From positions 27,093 to 91,092 of the forward strand of contig JAWXCK010000065.1 in NCBI GenBank assembly GCA_034408855.1: a DNA stretch of 64,000 bases, written 5' to 3'. This document shows positions 25,098 to 32,916 of the stretch, in pieces; positions within the stretch are counted from its first letter, which is position 1, and every line of letters begins with the position of its first letter. A program made the position numbers and the translations under genes. The notes beneath the pieces are model-generated. The model had not been told where the DNA came from, searched no databases, and saw nothing but the letters and a program-made list of their open reading frames with translations. This stretch comes from JAIYDQ01 sp034408855. Lineage in GTDB: Bacteria; Planctomycetota; Planctomycetia; Pirellulales; Pirellulaceae.

Positions 25098-26066
25098 ATG
25101 AACTTGCTTGCCAAAACTATATCGAACGTTTCCGAATCGATCGCGACCGATCGGCAGCTTGCGCTGAAGCTCGCCGGCGTCGAGCGATCCTTTGGTCGAA
25201 TCCAAGCCTTGCGAGATGTGTCTTTGCAAGTAGACGCCGGTGAACGCTTGGCGTTGCTCGGTCCCAACGGAGCCGGCAAGACGACGCTCATACGAGTTAT
25301 CTGCGGGCGACTTCGAATTGAGAAAGGACGAATTGAAATCTTCGGCGAATCGATCGATCGCCCGAATGTGCTCGATCAATTGGGGGTCGTTCCGCAGGAA
25401 CTGGCGATTTACGGCGATCTTTCGCTGAGCGAAAATCTCAATGCCTTTGGTCGCATGCATGGCTTGTCCGGGCGACGATTGCGAGAGCGTATGGCATGGG
25501 CCATCGAATGGATTGGTTTGCAAGATCGTCGATATCAGATGACCAAGACTTTTTCTGGAGGCATGAAGCGACGAGTCAACATTGCTTGTGGCGTTTTGCA
25601 TTCGCCCAAGATTCTGCTGCTCGATGAACCGACGGTGGGTGTTGATCCGCAAAGTCGGCAGCGCATTTTCGAAATGCTCGACGAATTGAACCAAGCGGGG
25701 ACGACGACGATTCTCACAACGCATCATCTCGACGAAGCCCAGTCTCAATGCGACAGGATCGTTATCGTCGATCATGGCCAAGTCATCGCTGACGGGACGC
25801 TGGACGATCTCATCGAACAAACCACAGGAACACAACGCATCGTCTATCTAAGAATCGACGGTGCTATGACGACCAGTATCCCAAATCTTGAATGGGATGA
25901 AACACAGGGTTGCTTTGCAGCGCCTATGAATGAGCCCGTCATCGAACTACCCCATCTGCTGCAACGGATTCGGAATTGCGGTGGTAACGTCGTTGATTTG
26001 GAGATGCATCAACCCAACTTGCATGACGTCTTTCTTCATTTAACAGGGCGTGAACTCCGAGAATGA
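25098..26066 (+). CDS. ABC transporter ATP-binding protein (ABC-2 export type)
   Basis: A 322-residue ATPase powering the permease encoded next. Walker A is GPNGAGKTTLIR, the signature is FSGGMKRRVNIA, Walker B is ILLLDEPTVGVD and the switch His is in TTHHLDEAQSQCD. The C-terminal 80 residues resemble the DrrA/NatA-type tail. ATG at 25,098 (MNLLAKTI) is chosen over a TTG at 25,056, which lies at the edge of a transposon-like element. It overlaps the permease by ATGA, so the two are translationally coupled. Substrate unknown; an export role near adaptor and TolC genes is plausible. Confidence 0.93.
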   Translation: MNLLAKTISNVSESIATDRQLALKLAGVERSFGRIQALRDVSLQVDAGERLALLGPNGAGKTTLIRVICGRLRIEKGRIEIFGESIDRPNVLDQLGVVPQELAIYGDLSLSENLNAFGRMHGLSGRRLRERMAWAIEWIGLQDRRYQMTKTFSGGMKRRVNIACGVLHSPKILLLDEPTVGVDPQSRQRIFEMLDELNQAGTTTILTTHHLDEAQSQCDRIVIVDHGQVIADGTLDDLIEQTTGTQRIVYLRIDGAMTTSIPNLEWDETQGCFAAPMNEPVIELPHLLQRIRNCGGNVVDLEMHQPNLHDVFLHLTGRELRE

Positions 26067-27439
26067 TACGGACCATAATTCAGATAAGCCTCTTGCGACT
26101 CTGGAATAATAAAGCCGAATGGGTACTCACGTTTATCGTCCCCATTTTGTTCTTTTGCATTTTCGCCTGGATTTTCGGTGCTCGCGGTAGCGGTGCAACG
26201 CCTCAGTTGAAGATCGCGGTTTGCGACGAAGTAAATTCGCCGACCGCTCAGACTACGATTCAAATCTTAGAACAGACCAAGTCGTTGCGATTTCATGAGC
26301 CGATCGAACAATCAATTCGCGCCACCGCCAAGCATCGAATGACGCGTTCGACGGCCGAGGCTCTCGTCCGACGTGGAATGGTCTCAGCGGCCATTGTGAT
26401 CGCTTCTAAATCTCAAAGCGATACTTCCTTTACTTCCGCTCCACAAAACGCTCCGCTTCAAATCGATGTCATCGTCGATTCCTTCGATCAAGTCGCCGGA
26501 CAAGTTATTCTGGCGCTCGTTCAGAAGTCAGTTGTCGCGGCCCAACTCCAGCAAGATGCGAATCGATTGCGGGTCGTTCAAGGCGGCTACATGAAAATGT
26601 CGAAAAGTGAGCCGACGGCGCTAGCCGCGGGTTCTTGGGGCAGCGTTAGTCCGACGCAAACGCCCGAGGCTAGCGCCTACGGCTCAGTGGAGACTGCTTC
26701 GAGTTTTCGCATAGTAGAACCGGCGGCTTGCGCCGTGCCGCTCACAGTTGCATCAGGCCCGCCCGCTAGTTTAGATGGAAAAAGTTTTGCGATGCCGACG
26801 GTCGCACTGGTCGACGTTCTCGGTGCCAAGAAGACTAATCCGGTAATCGCCATGTACGCGGCAGGCATCGCAGTCATGTTCTTGCTATTCAGCGCGACGA
26901 CGGCCAGCGGGTCGCTGTTAGAAGAGCGAGAGAACGCGACGTTAGAGCGTCTGCTGTGCAGCCAAATGACAATGGACCATTTGCTGATGGGGAAGTGGTG
27001 CTATTTGGTTTTGCTTGGCGTTCTACAAACAACGATCATGTTCTCGACGGGTGCGATTTTCTTCGGACTAAACCTGCTCGATCATCTGGACGGGTTCTTC
27101 GTCATGACGATCGTAACCGCCAGTGCGGCGGCTAGCTTTGCCTTGATGCTGGCAGCGATTTGCCGAACTCGAGCGCAGTTAGGATGGCTTTCGACGGTGG
27201 TCATTTTGTCGATGAGCGCATTGGGCGGAAGTATGGTCCCAAGGTATCTGATGAGCGAGAGTATTCAGCGAGTTGGCCAATTTACGTTTAATGCTTGGGC
27301 TTTGGATGGCTACAACAAAGTCTTCTGGCGAGAATTGCCTTTAAAAGAGTTGCAGAATGAGCTGGCGGTCTTGGTCGCAATGGCTTTCGTCTTTATGGTG
27401 ACCGCGAGAATGTTCGCGATCCGCTGGGACCGAACGTAG
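26063..27439 (+). CDS. ABC-2 type permease containing in-frame repeat DNA
   Basis: A 458-residue membrane protein: one N-terminal segment (about 20-38), a large extracytoplasmic loop (about 40-265), then five or so C-terminal segments starting MYAAGIAVMFLLFSA. The loop between TM1 and TM2 is normal for this permease class, but residues 182-228 are read from three copies of palindromic repeat A. That region is Ala/Ser/Pro-rich and unlike the rest of the loop. The last 47 bases overlap the convergent M50 gene. It is coupled to the ATPase gene. The E-E-R-E-N-A-T-L-E-R motif after TM2 is typical of the class. Confidence 0.88.
   Translation: MIRTIIQISLLRLWNNKAEWVLTFIVPILFFCIFAWIFGARGSGATPQLKIAVCDEVNSPTAQTTIQILEQTKSLRFHEPIEQSIRATAKHRMTRSTAEALVRRGMVSAAIVIASKSQSDTSFTSAPQNAPLQIDVIVDSFDQVAGQVILALVQKSVVAAQLQQDANRLRVVQGGYMKMSKSEPTALAAGSWGSVSPTQTPEASAYGSVETASSFRIVEPAACAVPLTVASGPPASLDGKSFAMPTVALVDVLGAKKTNPVIAMYAAGIAVMFLLFSATTASGSLLEERENATLERLLCSQMTMDHLLMGKWCYLVLLGVLQTTIMFSTGAIFFGLNLLDHLDGFFVMTIVTASAAASFALMLAAICRTRAQLGWLSTVVILSMSALGGSMVPRYLMSESIQRVGQFTFNAWALDGYNKVFWRELPLKELQNELAVLVAMAFVFMVTARMFAIRWDRT
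26607..26745. repeat. Three copies of palindromic repeat A inside the permease gene
   Basis: GTGAGCCGACGGCGCTAGCC begins at 26,607. An inverted partner ends at 26,686 and a third, diverged copy (GTGAGCGGCACGGCG on the minus strand) occupies about 26,719-26,745. The first two form an 80-bp unit with the same asymmetric flanks as 257-333. All are read in frame without a stop. Confidence 0.85.
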
Positions 27440-29663
27440 CTGCATAAAGCCCTACAGCCCGATCGTAAAGGCTCTTCGGCTGCGACCAGATCACCGCTTC
27501 GGCGGTTCCGCCTATAGCCAACGTTGATTGCGAAACGCCATCGACTGCCAACGAGATCGAAAGATAGGCTTCGGTGGGTGTGGCTGTCGATTTTGACGGT
27601 AACTCGTCAGTGCCGCGCAACGATTGCGAATTGCCCTTCGTTGATGTCATCACGGACAGATCTGCAATGTGGGCCGAGTAGAAGCGATCAGGCATCTGGT
27701 CAATTCGTACTCGTGCCGGCATTCCTAGTTTGAGATGGTCCAGTTGCGAAACGGGTATGACGGCGGCGATTTCAATGCGATCAGACGACGCGACGTAGCC
27801 GATCGGCGTACCGGCCGGAAGCCATTGCCCGCGACTTTCAACGTCGTCGATTGTAAATCGCTGGCGAATCGGAGTGTCGTTTTCAATCGACATCAGCCGA
27901 GGCAGTTCGACTGGGATAAAAGTACCTTGATCGGGTTTCGCAATCGATAGGGAATTTAATTCTTGCGTCGCTTGTGACACTTGCTTTTCGGCAATCGAGG
28001 CAAGTGTCTGCAAAGTCGGCAGTTGGTCGATCTTCGATGGCTGCTGGTACGACGCTTGACGGATCGAAAATATCTGGCGTTCGAGTTGATGCTGGCGCTG
28101 ACGGTACAATTGGGCTCGGTCCACCAACCACGGATTTTCAAGCATCAGGATCTTGGCGGAGCGATCGCATTCTAAAGAAACGGAGAGGTTAGCTGCCTCG
28201 ACCGGAATGCGACCGGCAGCTTGTGTGTAAACAAACGTTCGATCCTCGAGTTGGACCGTGCCCTGACAAGCGATTCGATGTGGCAACGGAATCCACATGA
28301 CATTGGAAACAAGGCCCATGATCGCTAACCATATTATCGCAACTCGAAGCCGACTTCGTCGCGATTGTTGCGGTGCCGAAAAGGATCGAACCATTATTTG
28401 ACCTAACGGAATGAGTAGGAATGAAGCGAGTACTAACGCCGCGAATCCCCAGCCGAGCATCGGTACTTCCCAGCGCACCGTGATCGCATGAACGGCCCAT
28501 ACAATTGCCATCATCAAGGTTGCTCGATAAAGCCATGCGGCGATGGCGTAGCCGATGAAGGACCATCGAGATAAAGATGGCCAACGGTCAGACGAATTTG
28601 GCTTCCCAGCCAGACACCAAGCGCGAACAAACCCATGAAGACTGCGTTCAGCTTCTTCACGGAGGTTGGCGACTTCGAGATAATCGCTCAGTAGATAATA
28701 ACCGTCGTAGCGCATCAGAGGATTCGCATTGATGAGCAACGTCGTCATCGAACAAACAACCAAGACTTGTCCAGCGAAGGTTTCGATCATGCCTGGCTGG
28801 GAGCAACACCAGATGACGCCAGCTACGGCCGAAATGACCCATTCAACATACACACCGGCTGCCGCCACAGCCATCCGCTCATGGTTCGATTTCAATCGCC
28901 ATGAATCGGTGACATCGACATACGGACAGGCGATTCCAAGCATAAAAAAAACGCCAAAGTCACGACATCGCGCACCCATTCGATAACAGACAATCGCATG
29001 GCCTAATTCATGTAGAACGCGAGTCGACAGCATGAGCAAGATATAGCTAGCAGCTTTGCTTCCTATCGATGAAATGTTGGGCCACACTATCGATTCCAAG
29101 GAGAGCAACTTATTGCCAACAAACACGAAGCTTATCAGCGCAAAAGCCATCCAAAAGCGGACGGCGGTCTTGCTAAAGAGCCAGTCGGTGCGGATCGCCA
29201 AGGAGGGAACGAATCGACTGGCATCTCCGAGGCGTGACTTGCCCTGCACGAGAAGAAACGGGGACCGCTGGATCGATCGAACCCATTGGCCAACGATAGA
29301 ACGCGATGAACTGCTGTTTGTAGACCAAGCGGCAGTGTTGGAAGGGGCGGTGCTGGTCGAACTATTCCCATGAGATGCGATCGGTATCAGAAGCTGCTTC
29401 TGTATTGCGGTTTGAACAATATGCCAGATCGAATGGACTGAAACATTCAAGGACGTTTTGCTCGACGACAGAAGGCTTTTTAGATCCTGAAGACTTTTTT
29501 TTCCATCGAGTGATGCAAGCAACCGTCGCTCTTCGTCGCCGCAACGAAAATACTGTGACCGGAGTGTATCAAAAGCGACCCACCTTTCGCTCTGACGTCC
29601 TCGAATCAAAGTCCATTCGATCTCGGATCGAAGACGATAGGGCAGGGGAGCGTCGAGGTTCAT
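27393..29663 (-). CDS. Membrane M50 metalloprotease fused to a HlyD-type adaptor
   Basis: A 756-residue protein with an N-terminal soluble domain of about 90 residues (ERWVAFDTLRSQYFRCGDEE) resembling a PqqD-like winged fold, and about six membrane segments. The zinc site is HELGHAIV (residues 218-225) with the second motif NANPLMRYDGYYLL. A C-terminal periplasmic adaptor half follows, with coiled coil at about 520-580 and a barrel containing VASSDRIEIAAVIPVSQLDHL. M50 proteases cut within the membrane. Fusion with an adaptor suggests a protease built into an export machine. It begins immediately after the HlyD stop (TAAATG) and its end overlaps the ABC permease tail-to-tail. Confidence 0.85.
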   Translation of the reverse strand: MNLDAPLPYRLRSEIEWTLIRGRQSERWVAFDTLRSQYFRCGDEERRLLASLDGKKSLQDLKSLLSSSKTSLNVSVHSIWHIVQTAIQKQLLIPIASHGNSSTSTAPSNTAAWSTNSSSSRSIVGQWVRSIQRSPFLLVQGKSRLGDASRFVPSLAIRTDWLFSKTAVRFWMAFALISFVFVGNKLLSLESIVWPNISSIGSKAASYILLMLSTRVLHELGHAIVCYRMGARCRDFGVFFMLGIACPYVDVTDSWRLKSNHERMAVAAAGVYVEWVISAVAGVIWCCSQPGMIETFAGQVLVVCSMTTLLINANPLMRYDGYYLLSDYLEVANLREEAERSLHGFVRAWCLAGKPNSSDRWPSLSRWSFIGYAIAAWLYRATLMMAIVWAVHAITVRWEVPMLGWGFAALVLASFLLIPLGQIMVRSFSAPQQSRRSRLRVAIIWLAIMGLVSNVMWIPLPHRIACQGTVQLEDRTFVYTQAAGRIPVEAANLSVSLECDRSAKILMLENPWLVDRAQLYRQRQHQLERQIFSIRQASYQQPSKIDQLPTLQTLASIAEKQVSQATQELNSLSIAKPDQGTFIPVELPRLMSIENDTPIRQRFTIDDVESRGQWLPAGTPIGYVASSDRIEIAAVIPVSQLDHLKLGMPARVRIDQMPDRFYSAHIADLSVMTSTKGNSQSLRGTDELPSKSTATPTEAYLSISLAVDGVSQSTLAIGGTAEAVIWSQPKSLYDRAVGLYAATFGPSGSRTFSRSP

Positions 29664-30638
29664 TTATCGTCGCTCAACATTTCGACGGAGAAGCGAGGCA
29701 GCGTGAGGACCAGAGGGTGGTTGTATCTTCAAATGAGCCGTCATTCCCGGCAACAATAACCAATGACCGTTGACTCGTTGATTTTGAATCGTCGCATGAA
29801 CTCGGACCTCGCCAGTTGAACTGACAGACGGGTCGTAATGGGTTACGCGTCCAGAGAAATGGACCGCATCCATTCCAGCGCGACGAGCGGTGACAATCAC
29901 CGGAGCACTAACAAGGCTTGCCATATCGACGTCCTGGATCGGGATATAAACATCGACACGCAGTTCGTCCAATCGAATCAATCGCACCACGGGCTGACCC
30001 ATCGGTACCCATTCGCCTTCATGTCGAAACACGTCCGCAATCGACCCTGAAAAAGGAGCGATAAACTTCAGTCGATTGAGTCGTTCACTAGCGGCGACGA
30101 CTGACGCTTGAGCCAATCGAGCTTTAAGTTTTAACTGTTCGATTGTTTGGATTGCATGCTGGACTTTAAGTTCAGCCTGCGTTACTGAAAGTCCTTTCGA
30201 TCGCATTTCAGCATCCGTGGCTGATCCTCTCGAATTGATTTGTTCGTAGGACTCGAAGGCGATAGAAGCTTCTTCGACCAGGAGTTTCGCAAATTTTAAA
30301 TCGCCATCGTCCGCCGCCATCGCCAGCGCGACTTGAGCTTGTTTGGCCGCCAATGATTCTTCAAGCATCGCAGCCGTTCGATCGAGGTGACCGAGAAGTT
30401 GCCCCACTTCTATGTCTTGATTAACCCGCACATCGAGCTTCGCGATGATTCCATTTTCTTGAGCAGGAATATCCAGACTATCGATGACAAACACCGGACA
30501 AGCATCGAATTCCAGCCAGCTTTTTCTATTGGTTTCCTGTGAGCCGCCGGCGCTAGCCGCAGGCTCTTGAAATTGTCCCAACGCGACTTCCGATAGCGCG
30601 ATCAAAAGAGGAAGCGTCACGAAGAGCCTTAAATCCAT
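29664..30638 (-). CDS. HlyD-family periplasmic adaptor
   Basis: A 324-residue secreted adaptor with a signal peptide (MDLRLFVTLPLLIALSEVALG). The lipoyl-like half is split around a coiled coil: DIPAQENGIIAKLDVRVNQD, then helices at about 85-190, then KFIAPFSGSIADVFRHEGEW and a barrel (LRVDVYIPIQDVDMAS). It should bridge an inner-membrane exporter to the TolC-like protein. Residues about 24-33 (QEPAASAGGS) are encoded by a copy of repeat A. Its first codons overlap the GAF-HlyD gene by 10 bp. Confidence 0.88.
   Translation of the reverse strand: MDLRLFVTLPLLIALSEVALGQFQEPAASAGGSQETNRKSWLEFDACPVFVIDSLDIPAQENGIIAKLDVRVNQDIEVGQLLGHLDRTAAMLEESLAAKQAQVALAMAADDGDLKFAKLLVEEASIAFESYEQINSRGSATDAEMRSKGLSVTQAELKVQHAIQTIEQLKLKARLAQASVVAASERLNRLKFIAPFSGSIADVFRHEGEWVPMGQPVVRLIRLDELRVDVYIPIQDVDMASLVSAPVIVTARRAGMDAVHFSGRVTHYDPSVSSTGEVRVHATIQNQRVNGHWLLLPGMTAHLKIQPPSGPHAASLLRRNVERR
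30539..30568. repeat. Single arm of palindromic repeat A inside the HlyD gene
   Basis: GTGAGCCGCCGGCGCTAGCC begins at 30,539 and continues GCAGGCTCTT, the same flank as the copy at 26,607. It encodes the residues just after the signal peptide, a tolerant linker position. No facing arm was seen. Confidence 0.75.
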
Positions 30639-32866
30639 AATCGCACCTTGGCCCAGAAAGAGACAATCGCGTTACCGAAAACGGACCAGACGAGAGGTCC
30701 GCGACCGATATCGACCGTGACTCGTGCTGCGCTACCGGTATTGCGTTGCGGCAGTTCGTCGACGGGCACAGCAAACTGAACACAAAGCGCTGACGAATTG
30801 CCATCGTCCTGATTGGTTAAAATGGTTTCGGTCGACAAACTAGGTTGGTAGACGGCAGGAATAACTCGGTTCGGATGACTCGATAGGGAACAATTCGCGA
30901 GCGTCGAACCGTTGCGAACGGATTCGAGGAACCGTCCGACGTCTTGTTGACGGATACGAGCGTCGACGACCCACGGGCCGTTTGGTTGCTGAACCAAGAG
31001 AAGCATCTGTCCGACACGGACTGGCCGGTCTTGCAGTAGTTCTTTGATGTTCCACGTCGCAACTACGCCATCTTCGGCTGAACGAATGGTGAGCAACTGC
31101 ATCTGTCGCTGTAGTTCATCTACCCGATGCTGCTCGTCGCTTGCAAGTGCCTGCAACGTCTCCTGCTCGCCCTCTAATTCATAGCGAGTGTCGATGGAAA
31201 GTCGATCACCGCGGAGCAGTCTCGATTTAATATCGCGGCGTCGTTCTTTCGATTTGAGTTGCTGAGTGATCGCGTCATCGAGCAAGTTGCTCAATTGCCG
31301 ATCTTCTAACTCCAGCAAAACCTGACCGGCCACGACTGCTTGACCGTATTCAACGTGGACCTTTGTGATCCGTCCATCCAATGGAGCATAGTGCCGGTAT
31401 TGCAAGCGCGGATGAATTGTTGCCGGAGCGACAATCCGCAGCGGTACGGAAATGATCGAGATTCCAACGACCAGCATTGCAGCGATAGCGAAGCGAATCC
31501 AAACCGACGAAAGCATCTGCTTCGCCCAAACGCCAAGTCCATTCGACGGAGTGACATCGCGGTCCAGGGCCATTTTTAACTGGGGCGGTCGAATCGCAGC
31601 CAAACCGATTCGTCCTAGGACAAGGGCGCGATTGGCGACCTGTTCCAAATAGGCGTTGTCCGGTTTCTTCGTCGGCCAAGACCAATGCAAAATGCAGCCG
31701 AAGCCATTCGGATTCGTTGACGTACCGCCGATCATCGGTAACCAACCAACGGCGGAAGCCGAGAACATTGAAAAGAATCGATCTAACGGGAGCGAATTTT
31801 CATGGATCGATCGATCAGATGTTGATGGCTGAGTCCGACGATCGGTAGCGTAAACGAGCCAAGCTTGGTTTCTCGAGCATCGTTGAGCGAACCATTTTCC
31901 GAGTTCGGAAAAACATTGGCTAGCTTCGCTACGTTTGTCGAAATCGCGAACCCCAGAGGCGACCAATAGCTGCCATTTTTTGTTCGCTGATATTCGTTGT
32001 ATCAAGATGACTTGATCGGCGCCGGTGAACTCGCGAAGCTGAAGGAGAAGCGTCACAAGTTTGGCCTTCGAATCGCCAGGATTCGCAAGATCGCCGAGCA
32101 ACTGTTGAGTCGCAACGAAGAGCCGCTTTTCACTTTCGAAGTGTCTGAGATGAAACGTCTTCAAAAAATCAGCCGTTAGATCGGCAATCTGAGCAACGAA
32201 TCGCAAGTAACCTCGTTGAGTTGCGACTCCGCCGCTTGGCGATTGTACGACTTGCAACCAAAGTCGACCAAAGCCCACGTCGACTGGAATCGGTGAATAG
32301 ATCAAACACTGTTGTAGCGGATTCGTTGGTCGATCCGAGCTTGCCGCGAGATTGCCCGGTGGAACGAGAATCGGTTGTCGCTCGCGCGCCACGCAATCCA
32401 ATAGAGCAAGATGCTCTGGCGTTGGGACACTTTCATTTTTTAGTGCGGTCTGACCTAAATTTGCATCGTTATCTCGCGATGCAGAGAAATCGAGCTCATG
32501 TTCGACGATCGATGAGATTCGATCCAAAGCCTCGTCAGACCTGGCGCGGATATCGGCGGAAAGTTCGTCAGCGGTCGTCACGAGTGAATCAGGTAAGGTA
32601 CAAGCCTGTACGAGCTTCCATGAACCATCGTCGAATTGCTGCCAGACTCCGGCCCCGCTACCGGCCATCGCCGTGACCAATCGAGACAACATGGCGGAGT
32701 AGAACGCCTTCGGGGCTTCGCAAGTTCTGGCGAGCTCAGCGATTTCAGCGACGAGCGAGCTGATCTGGACTTTGGTTTGCGCGATTGCGGCCGCATCCAG
32801 TTCCAGAATCTTCGGCGCAGATTTTGGACCGTCTGTTAATTGCGCAGTTGCTTGATCCAGTCGCAT
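30629..32866 (-). CDS. GAF-domain sensor fused to a HlyD-type adaptor
   Basis: A 745-residue protein. The N-terminal 420 residues are cytoplasmic and contain two GAF-like regions (about 40-215 and 245-410), starting with a helix LVAEIAELARTCEAPKAFY typical of GAF linkers. One membrane segment (WIRFAIAAMLVVGISIISV, about 450) leads to a periplasmic adaptor with APLDGRITKVHVEYGQAV and RSAEDGVVATWNIKELLQDR around a coiled coil. GAF domains bind small ligands or cyclic nucleotides, so this could couple a cytoplasmic signal to export. Encoded between the TolC-like protein (50 bp upstream) and the HlyD adaptor (10-bp overlap). Confidence 0.82.
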   Translation of the reverse strand: MRLDQATAQLTDGPKSAPKILELDAAAIAQTKVQISSLVAEIAELARTCEAPKAFYSAMLSRLVTAMAGSGAGVWQQFDDGSWKLVQACTLPDSLVTTADELSADIRARSDEALDRISSIVEHELDFSASRDNDANLGQTALKNESVPTPEHLALLDCVARERQPILVPPGNLAASSDRPTNPLQQCLIYSPIPVDVGFGRLWLQVVQSPSGGVATQRGYLRFVAQIADLTADFLKTFHLRHFESEKRLFVATQQLLGDLANPGDSKAKLVTLLLQLREFTGADQVILIQRISANKKWQLLVASGVRDFDKRSEASQCFSELGKWFAQRCSRNQAWLVYATDRRTQPSTSDRSIHENSLPLDRFFSMFSASAVGWLPMIGGTSTNPNGFGCILHWSWPTKKPDNAYLEQVANRALVLGRIGLAAIRPPQLKMALDRDVTPSNGLGVWAKQMLSSVWIRFAIAAMLVVGISIISVPLRIVAPATIHPRLQYRHYAPLDGRITKVHVEYGQAVVAGQVLLELEDRQLSNLLDDAITQQLKSKERRRDIKSRLLRGDRLSIDTRYELEGEQETLQALASDEQHRVDELQRQMQLLTIRSAEDGVVATWNIKELLQDRPVRVGQMLLLVQQPNGPWVVDARIRQQDVGRFLESVRNGSTLANCSLSSHPNRVIPAVYQPSLSTETILTNQDDGNSSALCVQFAVPVDELPQRNTGSAARVTVDIGRGPLVWSVFGNAIVSFWAKVRLWI

Positions 32867-32916
32867 TTTAAACCATGTTTGAAAGCGGCAGTTGTTTGGC
32901 TGAAAGCAAGGGTTCT

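Noticed and set aside
25086..25835. Minus-strand frame of 249 codons
   Set aside because: It is antisense to the ABC ATPase, including Walker A and the signature motif.
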